Source: Acanthamoeba lenticulata (Eukaryota; Discosea; Longamoebia; Acanthamoebidae). Taken from it: a stretch of 22,519 bases of DNA. The notes beneath the pieces were generated by a model. It had not been told where the DNA came from, made no database searches, and was given only the letters and a program-made list of their open reading frames with translations. Positions 1 through 8,379 of this stretch are shown in pieces. The translations under genes and the position numbers were made by a program. The DNA is taken from positions 1 to 22,519 of the forward strand of contig NAVB01001423.1 of NCBI GenBank assembly GCA_002179805.1. Reading direction: 5' to 3'. The first letter of the stretch is position 1; each line of letters starts with the position of its first letter.

Positions 1-1
1 G

Positions 2-601
2 GGACCTGTTCAGTTTTTGATGACTACACCAACCACTACTCCATTGCCTAAAGATCCCGTTCAAGTGGATGCTGCTATGCTTAAAGATACATACACAGCT
101 CTTAGCACGCTCAACAACTCTGCAATTTATAAACAATCATTTGATGACGTGGTCTCAAAATTCAATAATCCTTCAGCTGAGATTCTACTTCGTCAGCCAT
201 TTCAATGGGTTTATAATTATATTACTGACCTTACCACTGCTTCTTTTTCCCAGTTGGACTCAATTAATCCCCCATATGAAGCCAGCCTTGTTTTGACGGG
301 AGATGCCACAATGGACCTCACCAAGGAAAAACCTGATAAAGGCGCTATTGTTGCTGTTGCTGGTGAATCTGATGAGATTTGGCTTGGTGTTGTCCAGCGT
401 ACCACTCGCACCTGTATCTATCTGAACTGGCTGCAAAAAGGAGACGACAACATTTGGCAAAGAATGGATGGTGACGCTGATTTTGTTTCTTATTCTACTC
501 TTCTTCATCCTGATGTCGCCCTTGATCTTGACAATCGCATCAGGCCTTCTTTATGGTCTCGTCTTGAAATACTTAGAACAAAATGGTCTGAAGATGTATG
601 A
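2..601 (+). CDS. 3' end of an AT-rich ORF, unidentified, possibly transposon-derived
   Basis: The frame is open from the window edge (base 2) to a TGA at 599-601, about 199 codons, so the true start lies outside; the first ATG is at 20. The base composition is A+T-rich and the codons end often in A or T, unlike every other gene here. The C-terminal half has a stretch reading GAIVAVAGESDEIWLGVV, followed by alternating hydrophobic and charged residues. This resembles the small SH3/BAH-like barrel found at the C terminus of several eukaryotic transposase and recombinase proteins (pattern: G-x-IVAV ... D-x-W-x-G-x-V). That likeness is an impression, not a family assignment. No catalytic motif is visible in the part present. 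It could equally be a host or virus gene of unknown function. The ORF is probably real, since 600 bases of AT-rich sequence without a stop is unlikely by chance. Confidence 0.5.
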   Translation, partial: GPVQFLMTTPTTTPLPKDPVQVDAAMLKDTYTALSTLNNSAIYKQSFDDVVSKFNNPSAEILLRQPFQWVYNYITDLTTASFSQLDSINPPYEASLVLTGDATMDLTKEKPDKGAIVAVAGESDEIWLGVVQRTTRTCIYLNWLQKGDDNIWQRMDGDADFVSYSTLLHPDVALDLDNRIRPSLWSRLEILRTKWSEDV

Positions 602-657
602 ATTGGGTGCGTCTATTTTATCTTCTTTACAACTCACTGAACAAGCCAAATTTGGGT

Positions 658-677
658 ACCGCGTACGCGTACGCGGT
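658..677. repeat. Perfect 20-bp palindrome
   Basis: ACCGCGTACGCGTACGCGGT reads the same on both strands across all 20 bases. It lies 57 bp after the stop codon of the AT-rich ORF, and is a CG-rich island inside AT-rich DNA. A shorter relative (ACCGCGTACACGGTCT) lies at 701-716; both are followed by a GTCTSGTT-like tail. It could be a dimeric protein-binding site, part of a mobile-element end, or a hairpin in RNA. Confidence 0.8.
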
Positions 678-700
678 CTGGTTAATATATAAGCGTCAGC

Positions 701-716
701 ACCGCGTACACGGTCT
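701..716. repeat. Shortened second copy of the 658-677 palindrome
   Basis: ACCGCGTACACGGTCT shares the ACCGCGTAC left arm and the CGGTCT right arm with the palindrome at 658-677, but lacks the central six bases and has a changed right arm, so it is only an imperfect palindrome. The two copies are direct repeats 43 bp apart start to start. Confidence 0.6.
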
Positions 717-1089
717 CGTTTTTTACCTGTGGCCCCCGCGATTTTTAAATTTTCTTCTTTTTGAAATAAACATCCAATTCGCGTCATCCACCTTTTCTGA
801 TAAACTCTAATTTATCCTTTTTTGGTTTTTTTGTCTTCAATCAAACAACTTACCTAATTTAAAATATTTATAATAAATCTCGTTTTATTTTATTTTTCTA
901 AATGCATTTAATTTATTTTATGTAATTTTATTTTTGTACTTAATATGCATTATAAGCATGTAATATTATTTTCACTTACGTAAAAATGCTTGTATTATCA
1001 GTTTAATGTGGTTAAAATGCTTTTATATAAATCAAATGGAGGTTTATTGCCTTATTGTTAATTTTGATTCCATATTATTTCACCAGTCA

Positions 1090-1835
1090 TTTTTGACCTC
1101 TCATTTCAAATGAGCCCATGTTTGTTGTGGAATTGTCTCTGAAGTAGATGGTGTGTGGCTTGATGGCTTCAAAGTCGTGTAGCCACGACCTTTCACAGGT
1201 CATGTGGCACAACACCACAATGGCGTTCATTGCCGAGCTGCTTTGCGGCTCGAGTGTGGAGAAGATTAAGCGGGCCTGGGCTGGTCTGGGTCGAGTTGGA
1301 CTTCTTGTTCTTGCGCTTGAAGCGAGGACACTCCTCGTTGATGTGGCCTGGTTGCCAATAGTAATTGCAACGTCAGGCAGGAGTCTTGCTGTCTGTGGCG
1401 CTTGAGGTTGAAGTCAACAAAGGTTGACTCGGTGCCGATTGGCTGGTTTGAGCCGGTTTATTTGTCGACAGTGTAGTCCTTGGGTGAGGCGAGTCATTCG
1501 GACGCGGATGCCTAGACGACGTGAAGAGAAGACCCTCACTTGTGCTGTCCATTAGACGTCAGTTTGCGTCGAAGTTGTGTATCCTTGTTCTTGCGGCCTT
1601 GAGCTCGACTTCGCTGCAGTCTTGAATGAGGATGTGCACCGGGTTAAACTCGCTAGGGAGGCTGAGTAGCATGATGTTGAGCACGACCAGTCTGCCGAAC
1701 TCATAGCCGGGCTGCGTGTTGAGGGAAGCAGCCATCTGGTCGACCAGGCTGAAGTAGTCCTCGAGCGTTTGGTCCAGCTCCTTGCATAGCGCGAGGAAGT
1801 GCATCATAGTAGCGACGAGACGGCCAGCTTGGGGT
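1090..1835 (-). mobile_element. Decayed Ty1/copia retrotransposon fragment (gag to protease)
   Basis: Read on the minus strand from about 1835 downward. First comes a gag-like stretch with LCKELDQTLEDYFSLVDQMA followed by a leucine-rich LLSLPSEFNP segment, the usual copia gag helix pattern. It stops at TGA (1559-1561). The same frame continues 62 codons to a second TGA (1373-1375), then directly into a nucleic-acid-binding knuckle CNYYWQPGHINEECPR (1328-1369 plus following bases). Copia gag has C-x2-C-x4-H-x4-C here; the second Cys is Tyr. After a frame change, CHMTCERSW is followed by FEAIKPHTIYF and DNST, the order seen around the copia protease. The DSG active site before CHMT is not recognisable. 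No integrase, reverse transcriptase or LTR was seen. Two in-frame stops, one frameshift and lost catalytic residues make it a dead fragment. Confidence 0.75.
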
Positions 1836-2263
1836 TCCCCACCATGACGCCTCAGCGCGCGGCCGACAGCGCGCTTGTCCTCGGCCTGCCGATCGACCCA
1901 GAGCACGCTCGCTTGCCGCTCTACTCTGTAGCCGACTCTGGCGCGTTCGTGCTCGAGGCTTTCCAACACCCAGACCGCTACCTGGGCTGTCGCATGCTGG
2001 TCGCCAGCGAGAGTATCACCCCGGCTGAGATGGCTGCCGGCCTGTCTCGAGTGCTGGGGCAGCCTGCGCGCGCTGAGAAGATAGACCCTGAGGCCTTCCG
2101 GCACAGCTTCCCTGGCGCGGACGAGCTCTACCTCAACCTCAAGTGGTTCGCCGACAACCCGACCGGTCTGCGAGACGTTGCCTGGTCGCATAGTGTTTAC
2201 CCCCAGATAAAGACCTGGGAGGGCTTCGTACGAGACCACGCAGACTTCTTCAAGAACTTGTAA
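1832..2263 (+). pseudogene. 5'-truncated NmrA-like NAD(P)-binding protein (C-terminal half only)
   Basis: An open frame of about 144 codons ends in TAA at 2261-2263. It matches the C-terminal part of NmrA-like/atypical short-chain dehydrogenase proteins: a VLGLPIDPEHARLPLYSVAD segment, then GAFVLEAF, LVASESITPAEMAAGLS and a final aromatic-rich stretch reading VYPQIKTWEGFV. These are the substrate-side elements that follow the Rossmann fold. The N-terminal Rossmann fold with its glycine-rich dinucleotide motif is absent. Upstream of about 1832 the sequence becomes copia gag on the opposite strand. The first in-frame ATG is at 1844. Full family members are near 300 residues, so about half is missing. 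The remaining frame has no stop, so loss is recent or the piece is still transcribed. NmrA-like proteins act as NAD(P)H sensors or reductases; this fragment could not bind the nucleotide. Confidence 0.65.
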
Positions 2264-2297
2264 GCCGACAAGGCCAACATACCAATCAGCAAAGGGC

Positions 2298-2303
2298 AAT
2301 AAA
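2298..2303 (+). terminator. Polyadenylation signal AATAAA
   Basis: AATAAA lies 35 bases after the stop of the NmrA-like remnant, the expected spacing for a 3' end. It shows that the 3' part of the old gene is preserved, although the 5' half is gone. Confidence 0.55.
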
Positions 2304-2462
2304 ATATATGTTTACTCCCGCATTTTCTTTTCAGGGAAGGCCTTTTTCTTGCATCATGTTGATGCAAGTGAGTGGTTGAACAGAAAACCAAACGAAGGTG
2401 AAAACCCGAATCCGACGCCAACAAAGCCCTGCCTATTACAACCACTAGAACAAAGCCACACA

Positions 2463-3272
2463 ATGCAATCAATTCCCAACAACGACGCCCGTTACATAGC
2501 GCTGCCTAAGCCGAGTCAAGAGTTGCATCAACCAGACATGCCGCTAACCACGCTTGACGACGTGATGGAGGACCTTGTGGGCCGTATCATTGTGCACTAT
2601 GTCGCACCGCTCATGCGCCCCGTGTGCCTCGCCGTCTGCCGCCGCTGGCGACGCGCCGCCCACGCCGCCACCGCAGTAGCTACTTGCACACAACCAGAGG
2701 AGAGCAGGGACATGGCCCGCACGAGTGCCGTATGCGACATCCGGGCGGTGACGCGCGAGCTCTGGCAGCGTGCCGCCCGAGCCGGCTGGCTCAGCGTGCT
2801 CCAGTGGGGTCTCGCCAATGGCTGCCCACCCCGCAGTTTCAAGTGGACGTGCACGACCACCGCGGCAGAGGGCGGCCACCTCGAGGTGGTTCAGTGGGCC
2901 CACTCCCACGGCTTCACTTGGTCCTCAGACGTCTGCACTCGAGCGGCCAGAGGCGGCCATCTGGCAGTCGTCCAGTGGGCGCGCGCCAACGGCTGCCCTT
3001 GGAGCAAGATGGTGTTCAGAAAGGCGGCCCGAGCAGGCAACGTGGCCCTGCTGGAGTGGGCCCGCGCCAACGGCTGCCCGTGGGACGACGACCTCCGCTG
3101 CGGCTATCAAACAGAGCAGCATGATGGGCAGAAGAAGATGACCATCCTCAAGTCCAAGTGGCACTACGGCCATGCTACTCGCAGTGCCCCGAAACGCTAC
3201 TTTGCGGGAAGCACTGCGATCGAAGTGTCGGAAGAGGTGTGGGCCTTCTTTCATGCTCAAGCCCCTCATTAA
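2463..3272 (+). CDS. F-box-like and ankyrin-repeat protein (NGCPW repeat type)
   Basis: Single exon of 269 codons from the ATG at 2463 (context ACACAATGC). An in-frame ATG at 2349 would add 38 residues rich in Pro/Asn that look like untranslated leader. The N-terminal part (about residues 20-65) has the F-box-like pattern of leucines followed by VCLAVCRRWRRAA. Then come four ankyrin-like units ending in ANGCPPRS, SHGFTWSS, ANGCPWSK and ANGCPWDD, each with a GHLEVVQWA-type helix. F-box proteins recruit substrates to SCF ubiquitin ligases, the repeats binding the target. This repeat type is expanded in Acanthamoeba and in giant viruses that infect it, so exchange in either direction is possible. 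After the last unit the repeat pattern stops and a basic tail of about 60 residues follows. The gene converges on MSH2, with 127 bp between the stops. Confidence 0.75.
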   Translation: MQSIPNNDARYIALPKPSQELHQPDMPLTTLDDVMEDLVGRIIVHYVAPLMRPVCLAVCRRWRRAAHAATAVATCTQPEESRDMARTSAVCDIRAVTRELWQRAARAGWLSVLQWGLANGCPPRSFKWTCTTTAAEGGHLEVVQWAHSHGFTWSSDVCTRAARGGHLAVVQWARANGCPWSKMVFRKAARAGNVALLEWARANGCPWDDDLRCGYQTEQHDGQKKMTILKSKWHYGHATRSAPKRYFAGSTAIEVSEEVWAFFHAQAPH

Positions 3273-3399
3273 AGGACCAAAAAAAGGCTGTCGTCGCTCC
3301 CTTCCTTGTTGATGAAGAAGATGAACCTGTGGCTGCTCGCGCAGGACGAGGCTGTTACACCGAGGTGTCGCCACTGGACGGCAAGTACCCTCTTCTTCG

Positions 3400-6300
3400 T
3401 TAGGATGACGCAGGGGCGGCGACCAGGATTGCCGCGAGACGAGGGTCGTTGGCCTTGGCTTCCTCGAGACGCGCCATGAGTCGCGTGATCTTGTCCCGCG
3501 GGGCGATGCCCTCCTCGCGCCCCACCTCTGCGCACTCGCGCAGCAGCCGCCGCACTTCCTCCTCTGGGGCCACGCAAGCAAGTTAGAATACAGGCGAAGG
3601 CGTGGTTGCGGCCGTGTGTGGCCACGCACCGGCGACGTCGGCGTCGGTCTGCGCCGGCTCGGAGTCGGCATGGCCGTTGGACTGGGACTGAGGCCGGGCC
3701 TTGGAGGGACTCAGCTGGTGCTCCTTGACGAGCACGGCGTCAAAGCTCTCCAGCTCGGCGGCCTTGGCCTCGGCCACGGCGACAATCTCCGGCGGGAAGT
3801 TGGTCATCCGGGCCACATGGATGCCAAACGACTGGTCGCATGGGCCCTCGCGGATCTGATACAGGAACGTCAGGTCCGCCATCTTGTCGTCATCTGCATT
3901 GTGCACCAATCGCGTGAGTCCAAAAATAAAAGAGGAGGAAGAGGACGAGAAGGCTGACCCGCGGTCTGAGCGGTGACGTGGAGGTTGCCGACGTGAGGCA
4001 GCTCGTCGGCGAGCGCGGTAAGCTCGTGGAAGTGTGTGGCGAACAGGCAAAAGGCCTTGATCTCCTTGGCGATGTGTCTGTGTGCCATCACGCGATGAGA
4101 ACCGAACAGAACAGTTTCATCACGCCACACACACCGCGCGACGCAGACAAGTAACAGTACTGCGAAATGGCCCACGCGAGACCAAAGCCGTCGTAAGTCG
4201 ACGTGCCCCGGCCGAGCTCGTCGATGCACACCAGTGACTTGGACGTGGCGGACTGTTGAACAGTGTTGGTTAATCAACAATTCGAAAAATGAGATAAATT
4301 ATTAAAAGAAGTTGTTCGTACTCGCAAGATGGCGGCGGTCTCGAGCATCTCAGCCATGAAGGTCGAGATGCCGCGCAGCTGTGAGTCGCCGGCGCCAACG
4401 CGCACGAGAATGGCGTCGACGATAGAGATCGTGGCCGACTCGGCCGGCACGAAGCAGCCCATCTGCGCCATCAGCACCACCATCGCCACCTGGCGGATGT
4501 AGGTGGACTTGCCGCCCATGTTGGGTCCCGTGATGATCTGAACGAGCGATTTATCTATTTTTATTATTATTATTATTTCGGTTTAGTTCAAGAATTTCAG
4601 GTATTTGTCGTGAAGGGTGCGCACCTCGGGTGAGAGTGATGTCGTTGGGGATGAAGTTGATCTGGTCCATGGTCTCCAGGCACGGGTGTCGGCTCGCCTT
4701 GACGACGATGTCGCCCGCGCCAGACTCGGTCAACGTGGGCCGGGTATATCGCCAATGGGCCGAAACCTGCGCCATGCTGACGAAGGCGTCGAGATCGGCG
4801 ACGAGCTCCGAGGCGCGCTCCATGGGGTGCTGGTAGGTGGCCGCCGTTTTGACCACGCTGGCCACGATCTGCGCCTGCTTTTGCTCATAGGCGCGGTTGA
4901 ACTTCTTGTAGTCCTCGTTCAACCTGGTCCCCGCGCCACACACACGTGCGCGTTGAGTGTCCTCCTGCTGCTGGGTGATGAAGCTTCCGTTATTAGAGAC
5001 GTACCGGTGTAGCTCCGGGTTGCGGAACTTGACGCCATCCTTCTTCTGGCCCTCGACTCGCACAAAGTCCTTCCTATTGCGGATCAGCTTTTCGTTCTGT
5101 CAAGTTTAAAATATAAAAATAAAATAAATTAACAGAGAATTCGTATTCATATTCGTTCCACAAGCCGCACAAATGGCCGTGGTGCGTGTGTGAAGCGGTA
5201 ATGAACCTTGGCGGTCAACCGGAAGTAGTAGCCGACGTGCTTGGAGGCCTCGAGCTTGAGCTCCTTCGAGTCGAGCTCGAGCTCGTCCGCAATCTGCCAT
5301 GAGGAAAGAGTTGGCGACAGGTGTGCCAGGCGGCTGTCACGACATTGTTGTAGGTGACGTACGCGCACGCGAAGGTCCTCCATCTTTTGCTTGGCCCGCT
5401 GGAGGCCGCGATAAAACTCCTTGAGGTCGTCGTCAAAGTCTGGCCGGATGCGATATTCGTGTTGGTCGATCAGCGACAGGTCCACCATCGTCTCCACCAT
5501 GGCCTCGTACTGCTTGAAGCTCTCGATCAACTCCTATTATGTGCGTGTGTTTAGGTGTGTTCCCAAGTGAGGCGCCCATGGCAGGCGTGTGGTCTTACCG
5601 CGAGCGGCGTTTCGTATTTGGCGGTGATGAGCTCCTTGTGCTGGCCCGCGTAGTAGCCGAGGGCCATGTGAATCCCCACGAGCTTCTCCACGAACTGGTA
5701 CAACCGCAGGATGTCCTGTTCCGCGGCGCCCAGCAGTCAGCCTCATGACTTCACTACATTGTGGTGGACAGTTAGCTGGCTGGCTGGCTATGACCTGGAG
5801 GCCGGCGTTGCCTTTGACGATCTTGCGCATGAGGCGGTTGACATCGGGGACGCGTCGGAGGTGCTCCTCCTGCAGCGTGCGGCGCAGCTCGGCGTCTTCG
5901 TAGAACAGCTCCACGATGTTCTGACGCTCGACGATGAGCTCCAACGAGAGGAGCGGCTGCTTGATCCACTGGATGAGCCGACGCGAGCCCATGGGCGTGC
6001 GGCAGCGGTTGAGCAGGGAGAACAAACTCATCGAACGCTCTGTCATGTGTTTGTGAGGCGCAAGACCACGAGGATGATGATGATGGTGCTTATCAAGATA
6101 CGTACTGTCCCGGCCTTCAGGAAGGAGGTGCAGTGTGACAAAGGCCGTCCGATCAAGCCTCATGTACTGCACGTGACAGTGGATCATTATTAAAACTCCC
6201 AATAATTGATTTAAAATTAGAATCGAACCTGGCCAATGTTGTGGGATTTAAGGTGCCACTTGTTGATGTTATTGCTGCTCGACAAGAGTTCAAAATGGCG

Positions 6301-7736
6301 AATCAAACAGAGCGCCGCGCCCATGGCAAGCTGCTTCTGCATCTCATCTGGGATGAGGAGTCAGGCAAAGGATCATTCTTTCATCCTTGTGGCCACAAAA
6401 ATGTACCGTAGTTGTGCTGCAGCGGAGGCAGGGCCAAGAGAGTCGTCAAATCCTGCTCGAGCGAAGCAATTGAAAACTCGCCTGCCAGCCCCAAGCAACA
6501 CGTGAGCATGCTGAGGCCATGAGGCAGCTGCAGCCTCTCGCCAATATGCTGTTTCATCACGGTCAATTGTACCCTTCCGCTTGGGGGTGTCGAGCACGTT
6601 GCAAGTCTCGAGGACAGTCAAAATGCGGGTCGATTCGGTCTCGTCCTCCTGTGCCAGCAGGCACTCGGTGGCGCCCGTCTGCACCACAAGCGACTCGCTG
6701 TCGTGTCGAGCCTCCGTCAGTTAAAGAAGTAGCTTGGTTGTAGACTCACGTCAGGAATGCGCCGTACACATTGGAGAGGTGATCGTCGTCGATGAACTCA
6801 CACACGCTGAGCGTGCGCGTGTTCAAGTCAATGAACGCTGCACCCACCATTCTCTGGCCTACATCATAGCACTCGAGGTGAGCAACTTCATACGATTGTA
6901 GGGGTTCTGCAAGGAATGTCGAACCATCCTTGACGCCAAACTGGAGCGCTAGCGTAATGGGGTTATCGGTGCCGGGCGCGGCCTCGTCGTGGAACATGAG
7001 GTCCTCAAAGTCGTGGATGTTGCCCGGCGAGGCCCGCTTGATGATACGCCAGTTGTTTTGCGCATTCTTGGGGCCGCCGCTGGGGACGGCCCAGACCTCG
7101 ATGCGGTAGCGTTTGTTGACCAGCAGATCGCGCACGATGTCCACAAACAGCCCGTGCGAGATTGCCTGCGAGGGAACGCCACCTTGGCCGTCTGGTCCCT
7201 CGGCTCCTGCGATGTGCGTTCCCGCCCGACAGCAAGACCACCTCTGAGGATCAGCTCGTCCGGTCGTATGCGCTTCAAGTCAGCGCCCAGTACGCACCCA
7301 GGTACGTGATGGCGTCAGTGGTGTGGTAGTAGTCGTTGGCGATGAAGAGGGCATCTTCACCATGTGCCGTGTGGTATGCGTTGGGTCCGTTCTAAAGCAA
7401 CGGGAACGTGTCAAAACGAGATCAAACTACGACGTCCAAGGAAGGAAGATGGGGGTACTTTTCTTTCAAAGAAGCGAATCAGATCCTTGGGTTTGTTCTT
7501 GTTGAGCGATCGGAAGAAGGAGCAGAAACCAGTCTCTTCGCCTTTGTCTACTCAAGCAGCAATTTAAAAGTGGTCTTACGGATGCATGATGCAACATTTA
7601 GCGTACCGGCAAAGGTAAGCCCCACTGTCGTTTCAGCGTCATCTTCATTATCGTGCTGTGGTTCATCTGTGGCATCACCTGCTTTCCTCTTCTTGGCCGC
7701 TGGTGGCCGAGAACTCCCGCCTCTTCCTCGCTTCAT
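3400..7736 (-). CDS. MSH2: DNA mismatch repair protein MSH2 (20 exons)
   Basis: Exons on the minus strand, first to last: 7736-7607, 7547-7459, 7391-7298, 7206-6925, 6858-6768, 6697-6573, 6481-6407, 6347-6229, 6166-6106, 6039-5795, 5715-5599, 5533-5363, 5293-5207, 5096-5005, 4923-4625, 4554-4322, 4252-4161, 4077-3959, 3893-3630, 3563-3400. They give 982 residues, a little longer than usual for MSH2 (about 930-960). The mismatch-binding domain contains [20 protein letters not shown], then [12 protein letters not shown]. The lever has [21 protein letters not shown]. The ATPase has Walker [10 protein letters not shown] (about 702-710), then [19 protein letters not shown], Walker B with [14 protein letters not shown] (D781/E782) and [14 protein letters not shown]2 pairs with MSH6 or MSH3 to detect mismatches in the nucleus. 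The N terminus is longer than usual and basic (KRGRG, AAKKRK), a likely nuclear signal. All catalytic motifs are intact. The weakest junctions are those of exons 1-2. Confidence 0.95.
4559..4576. repeat. Short ATT trinucleotide run inside an MSH2 intron
   Basis: About five ATT/AAT units within the intron between exons 15 and 16 of MSH2. The intron (4555-4624) is much more A+T-rich than the flanking exons. Confidence 0.6.
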
Positions 7737-8379
7737 CAGTAGCTGATGGTGCAAGGTTAGTTTTGTTGCAAATTCGTGTTGATTTGTTTTTGGCGCCAAA
7801 CATTTTCTTGTTCTTTTTCCTACTGTGGCTGAAGAAAGATCTGTGCCAAAAGTGACACGAGCGTCAAGGCACTCGCGGCAAGGTCCTAGTCCTAGCACGA
7901 CACAGGTGGTGGGGTGCCCCAATTACCGTTGCCATTGTCCTTTTATTGAGTTGCCTGTGTACACCAACCTCCCAACAGGCGTGGTAAACCGCCAAGTACT
8001 CCTGCTCTAGACACTTGACCAGCCAACCAGCCTGTGCGCCACCTCCCCGCGGCACAACTGTTGACAGTCTCTTGTTGTCATGGACTTGAGAAAGCACTCG
8101 AGCGCTTCTGAGACAGGTTATGGCGTGCCTGACAACGACATTTGCTGATCGGGCACTCACCGGTGCCGCAAAATTATTTGTCTTCTTCACCTACCCGTGC
8201 ACCACTACTTCGCTATCTACCTCGTTCCTTCCAAGCCCTGGGTTGATTGCACACTACTAAGGCCACTTGGGCAACTTAACTGGCCCTGCTTCCTCAGACT
8301 TAACTTCATCACACCGAGCCTTACCTCAAAAAACAAACAGCCCCTTATCGACTGCTTTTTATCGTCTTCCTTCTTCATC
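7737..8379. promoter_or_regulatory. Divergent intergenic region between MSH2 and the receptor gene
   Basis: This 643-bp spacer separates the start of MSH2 (minus) from the start of the receptor gene (plus), so it must carry both promoters. I see no convincing TATA box and no ORF with family likeness. The last 30 bases before the receptor ATG are pyrimidine-rich (CTTCCTTCTTCATC), which may mark a transcription start or leader. Upstream untranslated exons of either gene cannot be excluded. Confidence 0.5.

Larger units (their letters stand above)
602..1089. other. AT-rich non-coding segment
   Basis: I see no coding region here. From about 720 to 1090 the sequence is strongly A+T-rich, with runs of T and TTTTATTTTATTTTTC-like stretches. 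The rest of the window is GC-rich. Composition changes sharply near 1140, where the retroelement remnant takes over. It may be the 3' flank of the AT-rich ORF at the left edge, or an untranslated part of the same inserted element. Confidence 0.6.

Noticed and set aside
1559..2299. 246-codon minus-strand ORF as one gene
   Set aside because: Its C-terminal third is copia gag and the rest is antisense to the NmrA-like remnant, so it is a chance fusion across a rearrangement junction.
2925..3671. 248-codon minus-strand ORF downstream of MSH2
   Set aside because: It is antisense to the ankyrin repeats and out of frame with the MSH2 last exons.
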